Shown here: one piece after another, positions 16,222-24,397 of the stretch | Layout: each line of letters starts with the position of its first letter | Numbering within the stretch: position 1 is the first letter of the stretch | DNA from: HKST-UBA85 sp035654775 | GTDB taxonomy: Bacteria; Bacteroidota; Bacteroidia; Flavobacteriales; Flavobacteriaceae | Assembly (NCBI GenBank): GCA_035654775.1 | Contig: DASRWB010000019.1 | Location: 1-26,935 of the forward strand | Length of the DNA stretch: 26,935 nt | Direction of reading: 5' to 3' | Translations under genes and position numbers: made by a program | The notes under the pieces: model-generated | Databases searched by the model: none | Seen by the model: only the letters and a program-made list of their open reading frames with translations | Told to the model about the DNA's origin: nothing

Positions 16222-17595
16222 TTATTTCTGTAAAATTAAACGTTTTGTTAGATAATTAAACCTTATGTACAATAAAATTGCCGCCGAGGTAAGACCGGCC
16301 AGTAATCCAATCCAAATTCCCAGGCTTCCCATGGCGTTTTCTTTGCCCAGAAAGAAACTTACCGGGAATCCAATTATCCAATAGGCTATAAAGGTGATAA
16401 GCGTGGGTATTTTCACATCCTGAATTCCGCGTAAGGCACCCAAAATGATAACTTGCAAGCTATCGCTTAACTGAAAAACAGCTGCAGCGATTAACAGTTG
16501 GGAAGCGATTAAAACCACTTCTTTATTGTCTTGAAAATTTTCAACATCCTGATAGCCTAAATACAGGTTTGGCAAGTGTTTATGCAGTACCAAGAAGGTA
16601 AGCGCAAAAACAAAAGCAAACAACATCCCCATTACAAAAATAGAGTATGCAATACGCCGTAATTCCCCAAACTGCTGTAAGCCTTTCTGGTTTCCTACGC
16701 GTATCATGGCCGCAACGCTCAAGCCCATAGCCACCATAAAAGTCATGGACGAGAGGTTTAGGGCAATTTGATTGGCCGCTTGCGGATTTTTGCCCAATAA
16801 TCCGCTTAACCAAATGGCTGCCGTAAATATGGCCACTTCAAAAAACATTTGCATGGCGCTTGGCGTTCCTAAATGAATAAGCTGTTTAAGTTTTGACTTA
16901 TTCAGGGCAAAAAATTTAATAGCGGTAACATAGTATTTTGCTTTTTCGTGAAGGGTAAGTATGTACCACAAAAAGGCCACCATTACCACTCTAGAAGCCA
17001 AGGTGCCATAGGCTGCGCCCACAATTCCCATTTGAGGAAATCCGAATTTTCCAAAAATCAGGACATAGTTAAGCAAGACGTTGACTATATTGGCAATAAG
17101 TGTGGCATACATGGGGTATTTGGTAAGTGATAATCCATCGCTAAACTGTTTAAATCCCTGAAAAAAGATAAGCGGAATAAGCGAGAAGGCCACCAAATCC
17201 AGGTACGGAATAGCCAGTTCCACTACTTCCTGAGGTTGTTTCATCAAGTACATCAACGGTTTTGAAATCAGCAGCAGTAAAAACAAGGAAACCCCTAAAA
17301 TCGTACATAAAAATAAGCCATGCTTGAATGCCGCTTTGCCTTCTGTTGCATTTTTAGCGGCATCGGCTTCGGCCACCAAAGGGGTTATGGCAGTAGAAAA
17401 ACCGATTCCTAAAGACATGGCAATAAACATAAAGCTATTGCCCAATGAAACCGCGGCCAGTTCAGCTGTACCAAGCTGCCCAACCATAATGTTATCCACA
17501 AATCCCACAAAAGTATGTCCCAGCATGCCCAGCATAACCGGTGCAGCCAGTTTCCAGTTGTAGTGAAATTCTTTTGTATAGCGGGCTATATTCAT
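16222..17595 (-). CDS. MATE-family multidrug/cation efflux transporter (NorM-like)
   Basis: The 457-residue protein has about twelve transmembrane helices. The N-terminal family signature APVMLGMLGHTFVGFVDNIMVGQLG precedes helix 2, and a second half with matching pattern starts near IHLGTPSAMQMFFEVA. MATE proteins export organic cations or drugs in exchange for sodium or protons. It leads the minus-strand operon with the small acidic protein, PAP2, GT9 and epimerase genes. In that position a lipid-linked or small-molecule substrate cannot be ruled out, though lipid flippases of the related MurJ/Wzx families look different. Confidence 0.93.
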   Translation of the reverse strand: MNIARYTKEFHYNWKLAAPVMLGMLGHTFVGFVDNIMVGQLGTAELAAVSLGNSFMFIAMSLGIGFSTAITPLVAEADAAKNATEGKAAFKHGLFLCTILGVSLFLLLLISKPLMYLMKQPQEVVELAIPYLDLVAFSLIPLIFFQGFKQFSDGLSLTKYPMYATLIANIVNVLLNYVLIFGKFGFPQMGIVGAAYGTLASRVVMVAFLWYILTLHEKAKYYVTAIKFFALNKSKLKQLIHLGTPSAMQMFFEVAIFTAAIWLSGLLGKNPQAANQIALNLSSMTFMVAMGLSVAAMIRVGNQKGLQQFGELRRIAYSIFVMGMLFAFVFALTFLVLHKHLPNLYLGYQDVENFQDNKEVVLIASQLLIAAAVFQLSDSLQVIILGALRGIQDVKIPTLITFIAYWIIGFPVSFFLGKENAMGSLGIWIGLLAGLTSAAILLYIRFNYLTKRLILQK

Positions 17596-17599
17596 AGGA

Positions 17600-17607
17600 C
17601 AAAAGTA
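17600..17607 (-). promoter_or_regulatory. -7 promoter box for the MATE operon
   Basis: The minus-strand sequence TACTTTTG fits TAnnTTTG perfectly and ends 5 bases before the start codon. A transcript from here would have almost no leader. A -33 TTG was not assigned. Confidence 0.45.
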
Positions 17608-17803
17608 AAACTTCCTGCAGGTTTCAAATCAAAACTTTTTATTTTTTTAACAAACAGTAACCCACTAATTGTTAATAACTTGACAGCCAGAAACTTCACC
17701 TGTATTCTATTTTTAAGTACTTTTGAATTGGATAATTTTTTTTCATTTAAACTTTTAGCTATTACTTATTTTTTGGGGATTGTTATGTTTTTAGCTAAAA
17801 ATT

Positions 17804-17840
17804 AAAAAAAAGAGCGTTGCTTTACAATGCTCTTTTTTAT
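17804..17840 (-). terminator. Rho-independent terminator after the nitronate monooxygenase-like gene
   Basis: A stem of about 14 bp (AAAAAAGAGCGTTG pairing with CAATGCTCTTTTTT through one G-T pair) has a 5-base loop. It lies 23 bases beyond the minus-strand stop codon, with T runs on both strands, so it could also stop plus-strand transcription. Confidence 0.85.
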
Positions 17841-17862
17841 TTTTCTTAGGGAAGATACTTCA

Positions 17863-18807
17863 TTACAAAGTATTTACCCGAATTTTGGCCCGGTTAAACT
17901 CGCTTATCAAATTGTCTACAATTTCAGCTACCGGTTTGATGTCATGGATAAGCCCTGAAATTTGTCCGATTTCCAATTCGCCGTCATCCAAATCGCCTTC
18001 AAACATACCGCGTTTGGCTCTGGCCCGGCCTAAGAGTGTTTTTAACTGTTCGGGAGTTGGTGCGGTTTTATAGAGTTCTTGCAGCTGATTGTAAAATTTA
18101 TTTTTGATAAGTCGAACCGGCGCTAATTCTTTCAGGGTAAGTTGGGTATCGCCTTCTTTGGCTTCGACAACCGCTTTTTTAAAGGCTGCATGTGCCGAAC
18201 TTTCTTCACTGGCTACAAAGCGGCTACCAATTTGAACTCCATCAGCACCTAAGATCATGGCAGCGAGTATGCCACTACCTGTGGCAATACCTCCAGCGGC
18301 AATTAGTGGTATATTGATTTGTTCTTTCACCATAGGAATAAGGGTAAAGGTGGTGGTTTCTTCTCTGCCGTTATGCCCGCCGGCTTCAAAACCTTCGGCT
18401 ACAACTGCATCTACTCCGGCTTCCTGCGCTTTTAGGGCAAACTTTACACTGCTAACCACATGCACCACGGTGATTCCTCTTTCTTTTAACCAGGCAGTCC
18501 AGGTTTTGGGGTTTCCTGCAGAGGTAAACACAATTTTTACGCCTTCATCTACAATAATATTCATGATTTCTTCTATGTTGGGATACAACATAGGTACATT
18601 TACCCCAAAAGGTTTTGTTGTGGCCTGTTTGCATTTTTGAATGTGTTCCCTGAGCACCTCCGGATACATAGAGCCTGCGCCCAGTATTCCTAAAATGCCG
18701 GCATTACTCGATGCAGATGCCAGACGCCAACCACTGTTCCAAATCATTCCGGCCTGGACAATGGGATACTGGATGTTAAATAAGCTGGTGATGTTGTTTT
18801 TCTTCAT
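17863..18807 (-). CDS. Nitronate monooxygenase / FabK-like FMN oxidoreductase
   Basis: The 314-residue TIM-barrel flavoprotein has PIVQAGMIW near the N-terminus, AEGFEAGGHNG at 137-147 with the family's His145, IPLIAAGGIATG, and the phosphate-binding GADGVQIGSRF. These are shared by nitronate monooxygenases, which oxidise alkyl nitronates, and by FabK enoyl-ACP reductases, which complete fatty acid elongation. Sequence alone does not separate the two with certainty. It starts 9 bases after the mnmA stop and is probably co-transcribed with it. Confidence 0.88.
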   Translation of the reverse strand: MKKNNITSLFNIQYPIVQAGMIWNSGWRLASASSNAGILGILGAGSMYPEVLREHIQKCKQATTKPFGVNVPMLYPNIEEIMNIIVDEGVKIVFTSAGNPKTWTAWLKERGITVVHVVSSVKFALKAQEAGVDAVVAEGFEAGGHNGREETTTFTLIPMVKEQINIPLIAAGGIATGSGILAAMILGADGVQIGSRFVASEESSAHAAFKKAVVEAKEGDTQLTLKELAPVRLIKNKFYNQLQELYKTAPTPEQLKTLLGRARAKRGMFEGDLDDGELEIGQISGLIHDIKPVAEIVDNLISEFNRAKIRVNTL

Positions 18808-18816
18808 GAGGACAAG

Positions 18817-20004
18817 TTAAGAAATAACTCCGGAACCCACCAATTCGTCTTGGAGGTACCAGGCTACAAACTGACCTTCGGTAATGGCCGATTGCGGTTT
18901 GTTAAAGGCCACATATAAGCCGCTGTTTACTTTGTACAGTGTGGCCTCTTGTAAAGGCTGTCTGTACCGAATGCGTGCTTTAACCTGTAGCGATTGGTCT
19001 ACAGTTAAAGCTAAGTCTTCCCGAATCCAGTGGAGTTCTTCATTTTTAACAAAAAGAACACTTTTAAACAGTCCCGGATGTGTATTTCCCTGACCGGTAT
19101 AAATCACATTTTGATCAACATCGGTATCGATAACAAACAGAGGTTCTACGGTACCGCCAACGGCCAAGCCCTTTCGCTGTCCTTTGGTGAAGTAATGGGC
19201 ACCCTGATGTTTGCCCACTATTTTACCGTCACTAACCGTATATTTTTTGTTTTTACTTAAAAAGGCCAGTTCTTCTTCTTTAATCTGAAACTGGGGCATC
19301 ACTTCCTGATATAAGGCGTGATTTTTATCGACCTCCACGATTACTCCTTCTTTGGGTTTAAGTTGTTGTTGTAAAAATTCGGGGAGGCGGACTTTACCTA
19401 TAAAACACAAGCCCTGAGAGTCGCGTTTTTCGGCTGTAGTTAAACCTTGTTCGGCGGCTATTTTACGTACTTCCGGTTTGGTGAGTTCTCCCAGAGGAAA
19501 TAAGGCTTTGGCCAGTTGTTCCTGGGACAGTTGACACAGAAAGTAGGATTGGTCTTTATTGGTATCTACACCGGCCAGGAGTTTGTATATGGTTTTTCCC
19601 TCTTTTTTCAGGCTATCTTTCCGGCAGTAATGCCCTGTGGCTACATAATCGGCACCTAAGTCCAGGGCTATTTTCAGAAAGACATCAAATTTAATTTCGC
19701 GGTTACACAATACATCCGGATTGGGTGTACGTCCCTTTTCGTATTCATTAAACATGTAATCGACTATGCGGGTTTTGTACTGTTCGCTTAGGTCGACGGT
19801 TTGAAATGGTATGCCTAGTTTTTCGGCAACCAACATGGCGTCGTTACTATCTTCCAGCCAGGGACATTCATCGGAAATGGTCACTGAATCGTCGTGCCAG
19901 TTTTTCATAAACAAGCCAATAACCTCATAGCCCTGTTGCTGCAGCAAGTATGCGGCAACACTGGAGTCTACTCCACCGGAAAGTCCTACAATTACGCGTT
20001 TCAT
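18817..20004 (-). CDS. mnmA: tRNA-specific 2-thiouridylase MnmA
   Basis: MnmA activates U34 of tRNA-Lys, tRNA-Glu and tRNA-Gln with ATP and inserts sulfur to form 2-thiouridine. The 395-residue protein has the PP-loop SGGVDSS at residues 9-15 and the two catalytic cysteines C100 (NPDVLCNREIKF) and C200 (SQGLCFIGK). The C-terminal beta barrel is complete. The length is slightly above the usual 360-370. A TAnnTTTG box lies close upstream. The downstream neighbour is the FMN oxidoreductase gene. Confidence 0.97.
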   Translation of the reverse strand: MKRVIVGLSGGVDSSVAAYLLQQQGYEVIGLFMKNWHDDSVTISDECPWLEDSNDAMLVAEKLGIPFQTVDLSEQYKTRIVDYMFNEYEKGRTPNPDVLCNREIKFDVFLKIALDLGADYVATGHYCRKDSLKKEGKTIYKLLAGVDTNKDQSYFLCQLSQEQLAKALFPLGELTKPEVRKIAAEQGLTTAEKRDSQGLCFIGKVRLPEFLQQQLKPKEGVIVEVDKNHALYQEVMPQFQIKEEELAFLSKNKKYTVSDGKIVGKHQGAHYFTKGQRKGLAVGGTVEPLFVIDTDVDQNVIYTGQGNTHPGLFKSVLFVKNEELHWIREDLALTVDQSLQVKARIRYRQPLQEATLYKVNSGLYVAFNKPQSAITEGQFVAWYLQDELVGSGVIS

Positions 20005-20021
20005 TTAAAAAAAATTCTGTG

Positions 20022-20029
20022 CAAAGTTA
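20022..20029 (-). promoter_or_regulatory. -7 promoter box for mnmA
   Basis: The minus-strand sequence TAACTTTG is a perfect TAnnTTTG match, 18 bases before the ATG. No clear TTG element is seen at the expected upstream distance. Confidence 0.5.
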
Positions 20030-20125
20030 GGGTAAAATTCTAATTTAATCTCTATCCTATTTAAGATGAGTAGACGAAAAACGAAAGTGCAAATTAAATA
20101 GTTTAACAAATTTTAACATTGAGAT

Positions 20126-20156
20126 TTGCTTTTTGTTTAACTTTTTTATATTTTTG
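20126..20156 (+). promoter_or_regulatory. Bacteroidota-type promoter for the fasciclin lipoprotein gene
   Basis: TTG at 20126-20128, a 20-base spacer, and TATTTTTG at 20149-20156 match the -33 TTG and -7 TAnnTTTG elements described for Flavobacterium. This is the most complete promoter in the window. The start codon is 17 bases beyond the box. Confidence 0.65.
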
Positions 20157-20173
20157 TTGAACAAATAAAAAAT

Positions 20174-21565
20174 ATGACTATGAAATTCCTATCAAAAATC
20201 AACCTATTGGTTACCACGGTACTGGCCGTATTCCTTTTTAACTCTTGTAGTGATGATGATAACAGCACCCCGATTCAGCAAGACAATACAATAGCGTATA
20301 TAGCTTCTCAAAACAGCGACTTTAGCCTTTTGGTCAGTGCGCTGGAACGAACCGATTTAGTGGCTACCCTTGACGGCTCTTCACAACTTACTGTGTTTGC
20401 CCCTACGAATGCCGCTTTTACCGCTTTTTTAAATGCAAATGGATTTGCGAGTGTAGATGAGGTACCTGTAGATGTACTTACTCAAATTCTGCTTAATCAT
20501 GTGCTGCTTGGTGAATTTATGTCAACCGCGCTAAATACAGGGTATGTTAGCACGTTGGCCACACAAGCCGGAAGCGGAGAAAATATAAGCTTATTTATCG
20601 ATTTGTCTTCGGGAGTTATGCTTAACGGAGTATCAACGGTAACTACTGCAGATGTTGATGCTTCAAACGGCGTTATCCATATAGTAGATGCGGTACTTGG
20701 AATACCTAATCTTGTGGATCATGCTGTGGCCAATCCTGATTTGTCCAGTTTGGTAGATGCGCTTACGGCCGGTGGAAACACCACTTTTACCGATTTGCTA
20801 TCGAGCAGCGGAGACTTTACCGTATTTGCCCCTACCAATGCAGCTTTTACGGCTTTTACCAATCCCAGAAGTAACGATATTAACAGCATTTTAGCCAATC
20901 ATGTATTGGTTGGTGCTTCAGCGGTATCTTCAGGACTAACCACCGGTTATGTAAACACGGCAGCGACTTTTGACAGTACCGAAGATGTATTTTTGAGCAT
21001 GTATGTTAATGTGGATGGCAGCAGCGTATCCTTAAACGGAAGTTCTATGGTTGTTGTAGCCGACATTATCGCCTCCAATGGTGTGATACATATCGTAGAT
21101 ACCGTAATTGACTTGCCGAATGTCGTTGATTTTGCTTTGGCTGACAGTACATTCAGTACTTTAGTAACGGCACTTACCCGTGACGATTTAACGTTTGATT
21201 ATGTAACCACCCTGTCTGCACCTTTAGGGACTTCGCCGGCACCTTTTACGGTGTTTGCTCCTACCAATGAGGCTTTTGCTGATTTACTTACCGAGTTAAG
21301 TTTAACCGGTTTAGACGATATTCCCGAACCTACTTTAAAAGCTACATTAGATCATCATGCAGTAGCTACGCTTAATGTACGTTCAACCGATTTAACCGAT
21401 GCCATGATAGTTCCTACATTAGGTGGAAACATTACGGCCAATGTGACAGGCGGAGCTACTTTAACAGATGCTAACGGAAGAGTAAGCAATATTATAGCCG
21501 TTGATGTTCAAGCGGCTAATGGAGTGATACATGTACTGGATAAGGTAGTATTGCCTCCGCTATAA
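20174..21565 (+). CDS. Surface lipoprotein with three fasciclin (FAS1) domains
   Basis: The 463-residue precursor has a lipoprotein signal peptide ending LFNSC, with the lipidated cysteine at residue 25. The following S-D-D-D matches the Flavobacterium-type lipoprotein export signal, so the mature protein probably sits on the cell surface. Three FAS1 domains follow (about 37-178, 180-312 and 314-463). Each has the TVFAPTNAAFTAF box and ends with a NGVIHIVD motif. FAS1 domains mediate adhesion or matrix contacts. A second ATG at 20180 would shorten the signal peptide by two residues and is equally plausible. It has its own promoter and terminator, so it is a single-gene unit. Confidence 0.93.
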   Translation: MTMKFLSKINLLVTTVLAVFLFNSCSDDDNSTPIQQDNTIAYIASQNSDFSLLVSALERTDLVATLDGSSQLTVFAPTNAAFTAFLNANGFASVDEVPVDVLTQILLNHVLLGEFMSTALNTGYVSTLATQAGSGENISLFIDLSSGVMLNGVSTVTTADVDASNGVIHIVDAVLGIPNLVDHAVANPDLSSLVDALTAGGNTTFTDLLSSSGDFTVFAPTNAAFTAFTNPRSNDINSILANHVLVGASAVSSGLTTGYVNTAATFDSTEDVFLSMYVNVDGSSVSLNGSSMVVVADIIASNGVIHIVDTVIDLPNVVDFALADSTFSTLVTALTRDDLTFDYVTTLSAPLGTSPAPFTVFAPTNEAFADLLTELSLTGLDDIPEPTLKATLDHHAVATLNVRSTDLTDAMIVPTLGGNITANVTGGATLTDANGRVSNIIAVDVQAANGVIHVLDKVVLPPL

Positions 21566-21625
21566 TACATTTGAAAAAGAGAGATTTTATTTGGTTGGTT
21601 AGTTAGTGATTTATGTTCACTGTTG

Positions 21626-21658
21626 AAAGGAAGCTTCTTGTAAGCTTCCTTTCTTTTT
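21626..21658 (+). terminator. Rho-independent terminator after the fasciclin gene
   Basis: An 11-bp perfect stem (AAAGGAAGCTT against AAGCTTCCTTT) has a 5-base loop and is followed by CTTTTT. It directly abuts the stop codon of the convergent MORN-repeat gene and may serve both. Confidence 0.88.
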
Positions 21659-22361
21659 AAGGTTTCTTTTTGTAGGGGTTTTTGCTTTTAGGGGTAAAAT
21701 CTTTTTCTTCTTTTAGTTTACCTTTTTCGTAGAATTTCCAGATGCCGTGGCGTTTGTTGTTTTTGTATATGCCTTGCGCACTTATGTTTCCGTTGGCGTC
21801 GTAAATAATGGCTTCGCCGTGGAGTTGGTCGTCTTGGTAGGTGTAGGCTGAGATGATTTCGTTTTTCTCGGTATAGAGTTTTACTTTGCCGTGGAGTTTC
21901 CCGTCTTTGTAGTGTTGGATTTCGGCGATGTTTCCGTTGGTGTAATACACTGTTCTTTGTCCGTCGAGTTTACCTTGTGTATTGTAGTTTTCTCGGGTCA
22001 TCACGTTGTCGTTTTTGTTGTGGTAGAAGACCCATTCGCCAATAAAGGCTTTGCCCTGCATTTTTCCTTTGCTCATTAGCTTTCCTTTAGAGGTATAGAA
22101 ATGTACTTCGGCTAGGTCATCCTTTGGGTTGAACTGTTTGGTGGCGGACAATTTGGCTTCGTTATTTACATTTTTATAAAACTTAAACAAACCGATTTCT
22201 TTTCCGTGGGAAAACTCGCCTTCGTATCGTAAGACCTGTGTGCCTTCGTAGTATTTTTTCCAGATTCCGTGTCGTTTTCCCTGACTGTCGAACCGGTTGA
22301 TTTCCTGAGCGAATGTTAGCACTACGGCAAAAAAAGCAAGTATTGTAAGTGTGTGTTTCAT
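21657..22361 (-). CDS. Exported MORN_2/YwqK-like repeat protein
   Basis: The 234-residue protein has a signal peptide (about 1-18, ending LTFAQ) and about eight repeats of the MORN_2 type. They are recognisable by G-x-x-x-G-x-W-x-x-Y (GKRHGIWKKYYEG, GEWVFYHNK, GKLDGQRTVYYTNG, GKLHGKVKLYTE, NKRHGIWKFYEKG). Such proteins are labelled YwqK-family antitoxin by similarity, but in Bacteroidota they are usually exported and their function is unknown. No toxin gene is adjacent. It lies downstream of yidC on the same strand but is separated from it by a terminator. Confidence 0.88.
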   Translation of the reverse strand: MKHTLTILAFFAVVLTFAQEINRFDSQGKRHGIWKKYYEGTQVLRYEGEFSHGKEIGLFKFYKNVNNEAKLSATKQFNPKDDLAEVHFYTSKGKLMSKGKMQGKAFIGEWVFYHNKNDNVMTRENYNTQGKLDGQRTVYYTNGNIAEIQHYKDGKLHGKVKLYTEKNEIISAYTYQDDQLHGEAIIYDANGNISAQGIYKNNKRHGIWKFYEKGKLKEEKDFTPKSKNPYKKKP

Positions 22362-22402
22362 GCTTTGCTAAACGTTTGGGTGGTATTTAAAATTGTGTAT
22401 AC

Positions 22403-22428
22403 AAAAAAGCTGCCTGATTTCAGGCAGC
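22403..22428 (-). terminator. Rho-independent terminator after yidC
   Basis: An 8-bp perfect stem GCTGCCTG / CAGGCAGC with a 4-base loop is followed on the minus strand by six T (plus-strand A at 22403-22408). It starts 7 bases past the yidC stop codon. Confidence 0.93.
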
Positions 22429-22434
22429 CTGTCT

Positions 22435-24339
22435 TTATTTTTTACGTTGTTGCATTTTCTTTTGTTGTTCTGCCTGTTCCATCATCTCTTTCATTTTCTT
22501 TTGGAACCTGTTTTCTTTACGGGGTTTCTTTTTGTTTTCCTGGATTTTGGCATGAATTTTATCTTCGTCGATAATGTAGTTTTTAATTACCAGCATGATT
22601 CCGATGGTAATAAGGTTTGAAACGAAGTAGTACAAACTTAATCCGGAAGCGTAGTTGTTAAAGAAAAAGAGCATCATTACGGGTGAGAAATAAATCATGT
22701 ATTTCATGATTTTACTCATATCGGGCATGCCTTCCTGTGTAGGTTGAGAAGCCATTTGCTGTCCGGTAGTCATTTTCATATAAATGAATATGGCTATGGA
22801 GGCCAGAATGGGGAACAGACTCACGTGGTCGCCATAAAAGGGAATGTTAAACGGGAGTTTGGCAATGGTATCATAAGAGGCCAAGTCTTCTGCCCATAAA
22901 AAGGGTTTTTGTCTTAAGTCGAAGGCTGAAGGGAAAAACATAAACAAGGCGTAAAAGACGGGCAGCTGCATTAAAGCAGGTAGGCATCCGGCCATAGGGC
23001 TTGCTCCTGCTTTGCTGTACAAGGCCATCATTTCTTGTTGCTTTTTCATGGCATTGTCTTTATACTTTTGGTTTATTTCGTTGATTTCAGGCTTTAAGAC
23101 TTTCATTTTAGCCTGTGACAAATAGGATTTATAGGTAACGGGCGACATGATGATTCTCACTAAAATGGTCATTACGATAATGGCAATCCCGTGCGGGAAA
23201 TAGGTACTTAAAAAGCCAAACAGCGGAATAAATACAAAGCGGTTAATCCATCCGAATATTCCCCATCCCAGGGGCATAATTTCGTCCAGGTTTCTGTCGT
23301 AATTGTTGAGTATATCATAGTCTGAGGGTCCGAAGTACCAGTCCATGTTTTTATTGAGTTCGCCGCCTGCCAATTCCATGGGTAGTTTCGTAGAAAAGGC
23401 TTTGGTAAATACGGTATCTATGGCTTCGTCTTTTACTAGGTTTTCAGAGGTTAAGCGAGCGTTTTTAAACGGGCTGTCTGCCAGGAGTATGCTGGTGAAA
23501 AAGTGCTGTTTATAGGCTACGTAGGTAAGGTCCTGCGCGGTGTCGTCAGTAAGGGTTTGCTGTCCCAGGTAGTCGTCTTTTCCGTTTTCATATTCAAAAA
23601 CCACTTCGGTATATCGGTTTTCGTAGCTGATGCTTTTGGCGTGCCGATAGCCTTTGAGGTCCCAGTTGAGTTCTATGGGTTTTGCACTGTCAAATACCCG
23701 GCTTAATCCCTGCGAACGGATGGTAAAGTCAAACATGTAGTCGTCGGGTTTAAGCTCGTATCTATACTCCAAGTAGTCGGTTTCATTCACTTTAAGTTTC
23801 ATGGAAACTACGGTGTTTTCGCCATTTTTGGTTACGGTAGGTTCAAAGTACAGGTCTTGGGTGTTGAGCACTCTGTTGTCTGTAGTTGAAAAGTTCAGGT
23901 TGAAGGCGGCATTATTGTCCTGAATGAGGTAAATAGGATTTTGGTTGTAGTCGGTAAATTCTTTGAGTTTTACTTCGGACAGGTATCCTCCTTTGTTGCT
24001 GAATTTAAGCAGGAATTTATCGGTTTCCACTTGTGTTTCGGCATCTGTGGCCGAGGGTAATGCAGCGGCATAGGCAAAAGCCCCGAGTTTGTCCTGCAAG
24101 GCCGCCTTTTGCAAAGAATCTGAAACAGGTTCAGCGGAAAACACTTCTGTGGAAGTTTGGGTGGTGTCTGTACCGGCTTGTTGTTCTTGAGCGTTGGATT
24201 GGGTTTGTTCTTGTTTTTCTTTTTCCTGTTGGTTGATTTGTTCCTGGTTGGGTGTATTTTGCCAGAACATGAACAACATGATTATAAAAATAAGCACGAA
24301 GCCAATAATTGAATTGAGGTCTAGTTTTTTTTCTTCCAT
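22435..24339 (-). CDS. yidC: Membrane protein insertase YidC
   Basis: YidC inserts and folds inner-membrane proteins alone or with SecYEG. The 634-residue protein has an N-terminal membrane anchor (about 10-26), a Gln/Glu/Thr-rich linker, a large periplasmic beta-sandwich domain (to about 350), and the conserved core of five helices. The positively charged groove residue is in LVRIIMSPVTYKS near residue 396, followed by the cytoplasmic KMKVLKPEINEINQKY segment and SPMAGCLPALMQLPVFYALF. The tail is strongly basic (RKENRFQKKMKEMMEQ), a feature linked to ribosome contact in some relatives. It begins 58 bases after pyrG on the same strand, a gene order I recall as conserved in Flavobacteriia, and is probably co-transcribed with it. 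Confidence 0.97.
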   Translation of the reverse strand: MEEKKLDLNSIIGFVLIFIIMLFMFWQNTPNQEQINQQEKEKQEQTQSNAQEQQAGTDTTQTSTEVFSAEPVSDSLQKAALQDKLGAFAYAAALPSATDAETQVETDKFLLKFSNKGGYLSEVKLKEFTDYNQNPIYLIQDNNAAFNLNFSTTDNRVLNTQDLYFEPTVTKNGENTVVSMKLKVNETDYLEYRYELKPDDYMFDFTIRSQGLSRVFDSAKPIELNWDLKGYRHAKSISYENRYTEVVFEYENGKDDYLGQQTLTDDTAQDLTYVAYKQHFFTSILLADSPFKNARLTSENLVKDEAIDTVFTKAFSTKLPMELAGGELNKNMDWYFGPSDYDILNNYDRNLDEIMPLGWGIFGWINRFVFIPLFGFLSTYFPHGIAIIVMTILVRIIMSPVTYKSYLSQAKMKVLKPEINEINQKYKDNAMKKQQEMMALYSKAGASPMAGCLPALMQLPVFYALFMFFPSAFDLRQKPFLWAEDLASYDTIAKLPFNIPFYGDHVSLFPILASIAIFIYMKMTTGQQMASQPTQEGMPDMSKIMKYMIYFSPVMMLFFFNNYASGLSLYYFVSNLITIGIMLVIKNYIIDEDKIHAKIQENKKKPRKENRFQKKMKEMMEQAEQQKKMQQRKK

Positions 24340-24397
24340 AGGTATTTACTTCATCTTATATATGTAAAGGGAAACGCCAGCAAAAAGGTTTCCAACT

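Noticed and set aside
16222..17595. MATE protein as a lipid II or O-antigen flippase
   Set aside because: The N-terminal signature is that of NorM/DinF-type MATE exporters; only the gene neighbourhood suggests a lipid substrate.
17515..17805. 96-codon plus-strand frame between the MATE and FMN oxidoreductase genes
   Set aside because: Its first part is antisense to the MATE gene, and the remainder is AT-rich intergenic DNA without a domain.
21657..22361. Toxin-antitoxin locus suggested by the YwqK-like label
   Set aside because: The protein has a signal peptide and no adjacent toxin gene; the repeat is a general MORN_2 type.
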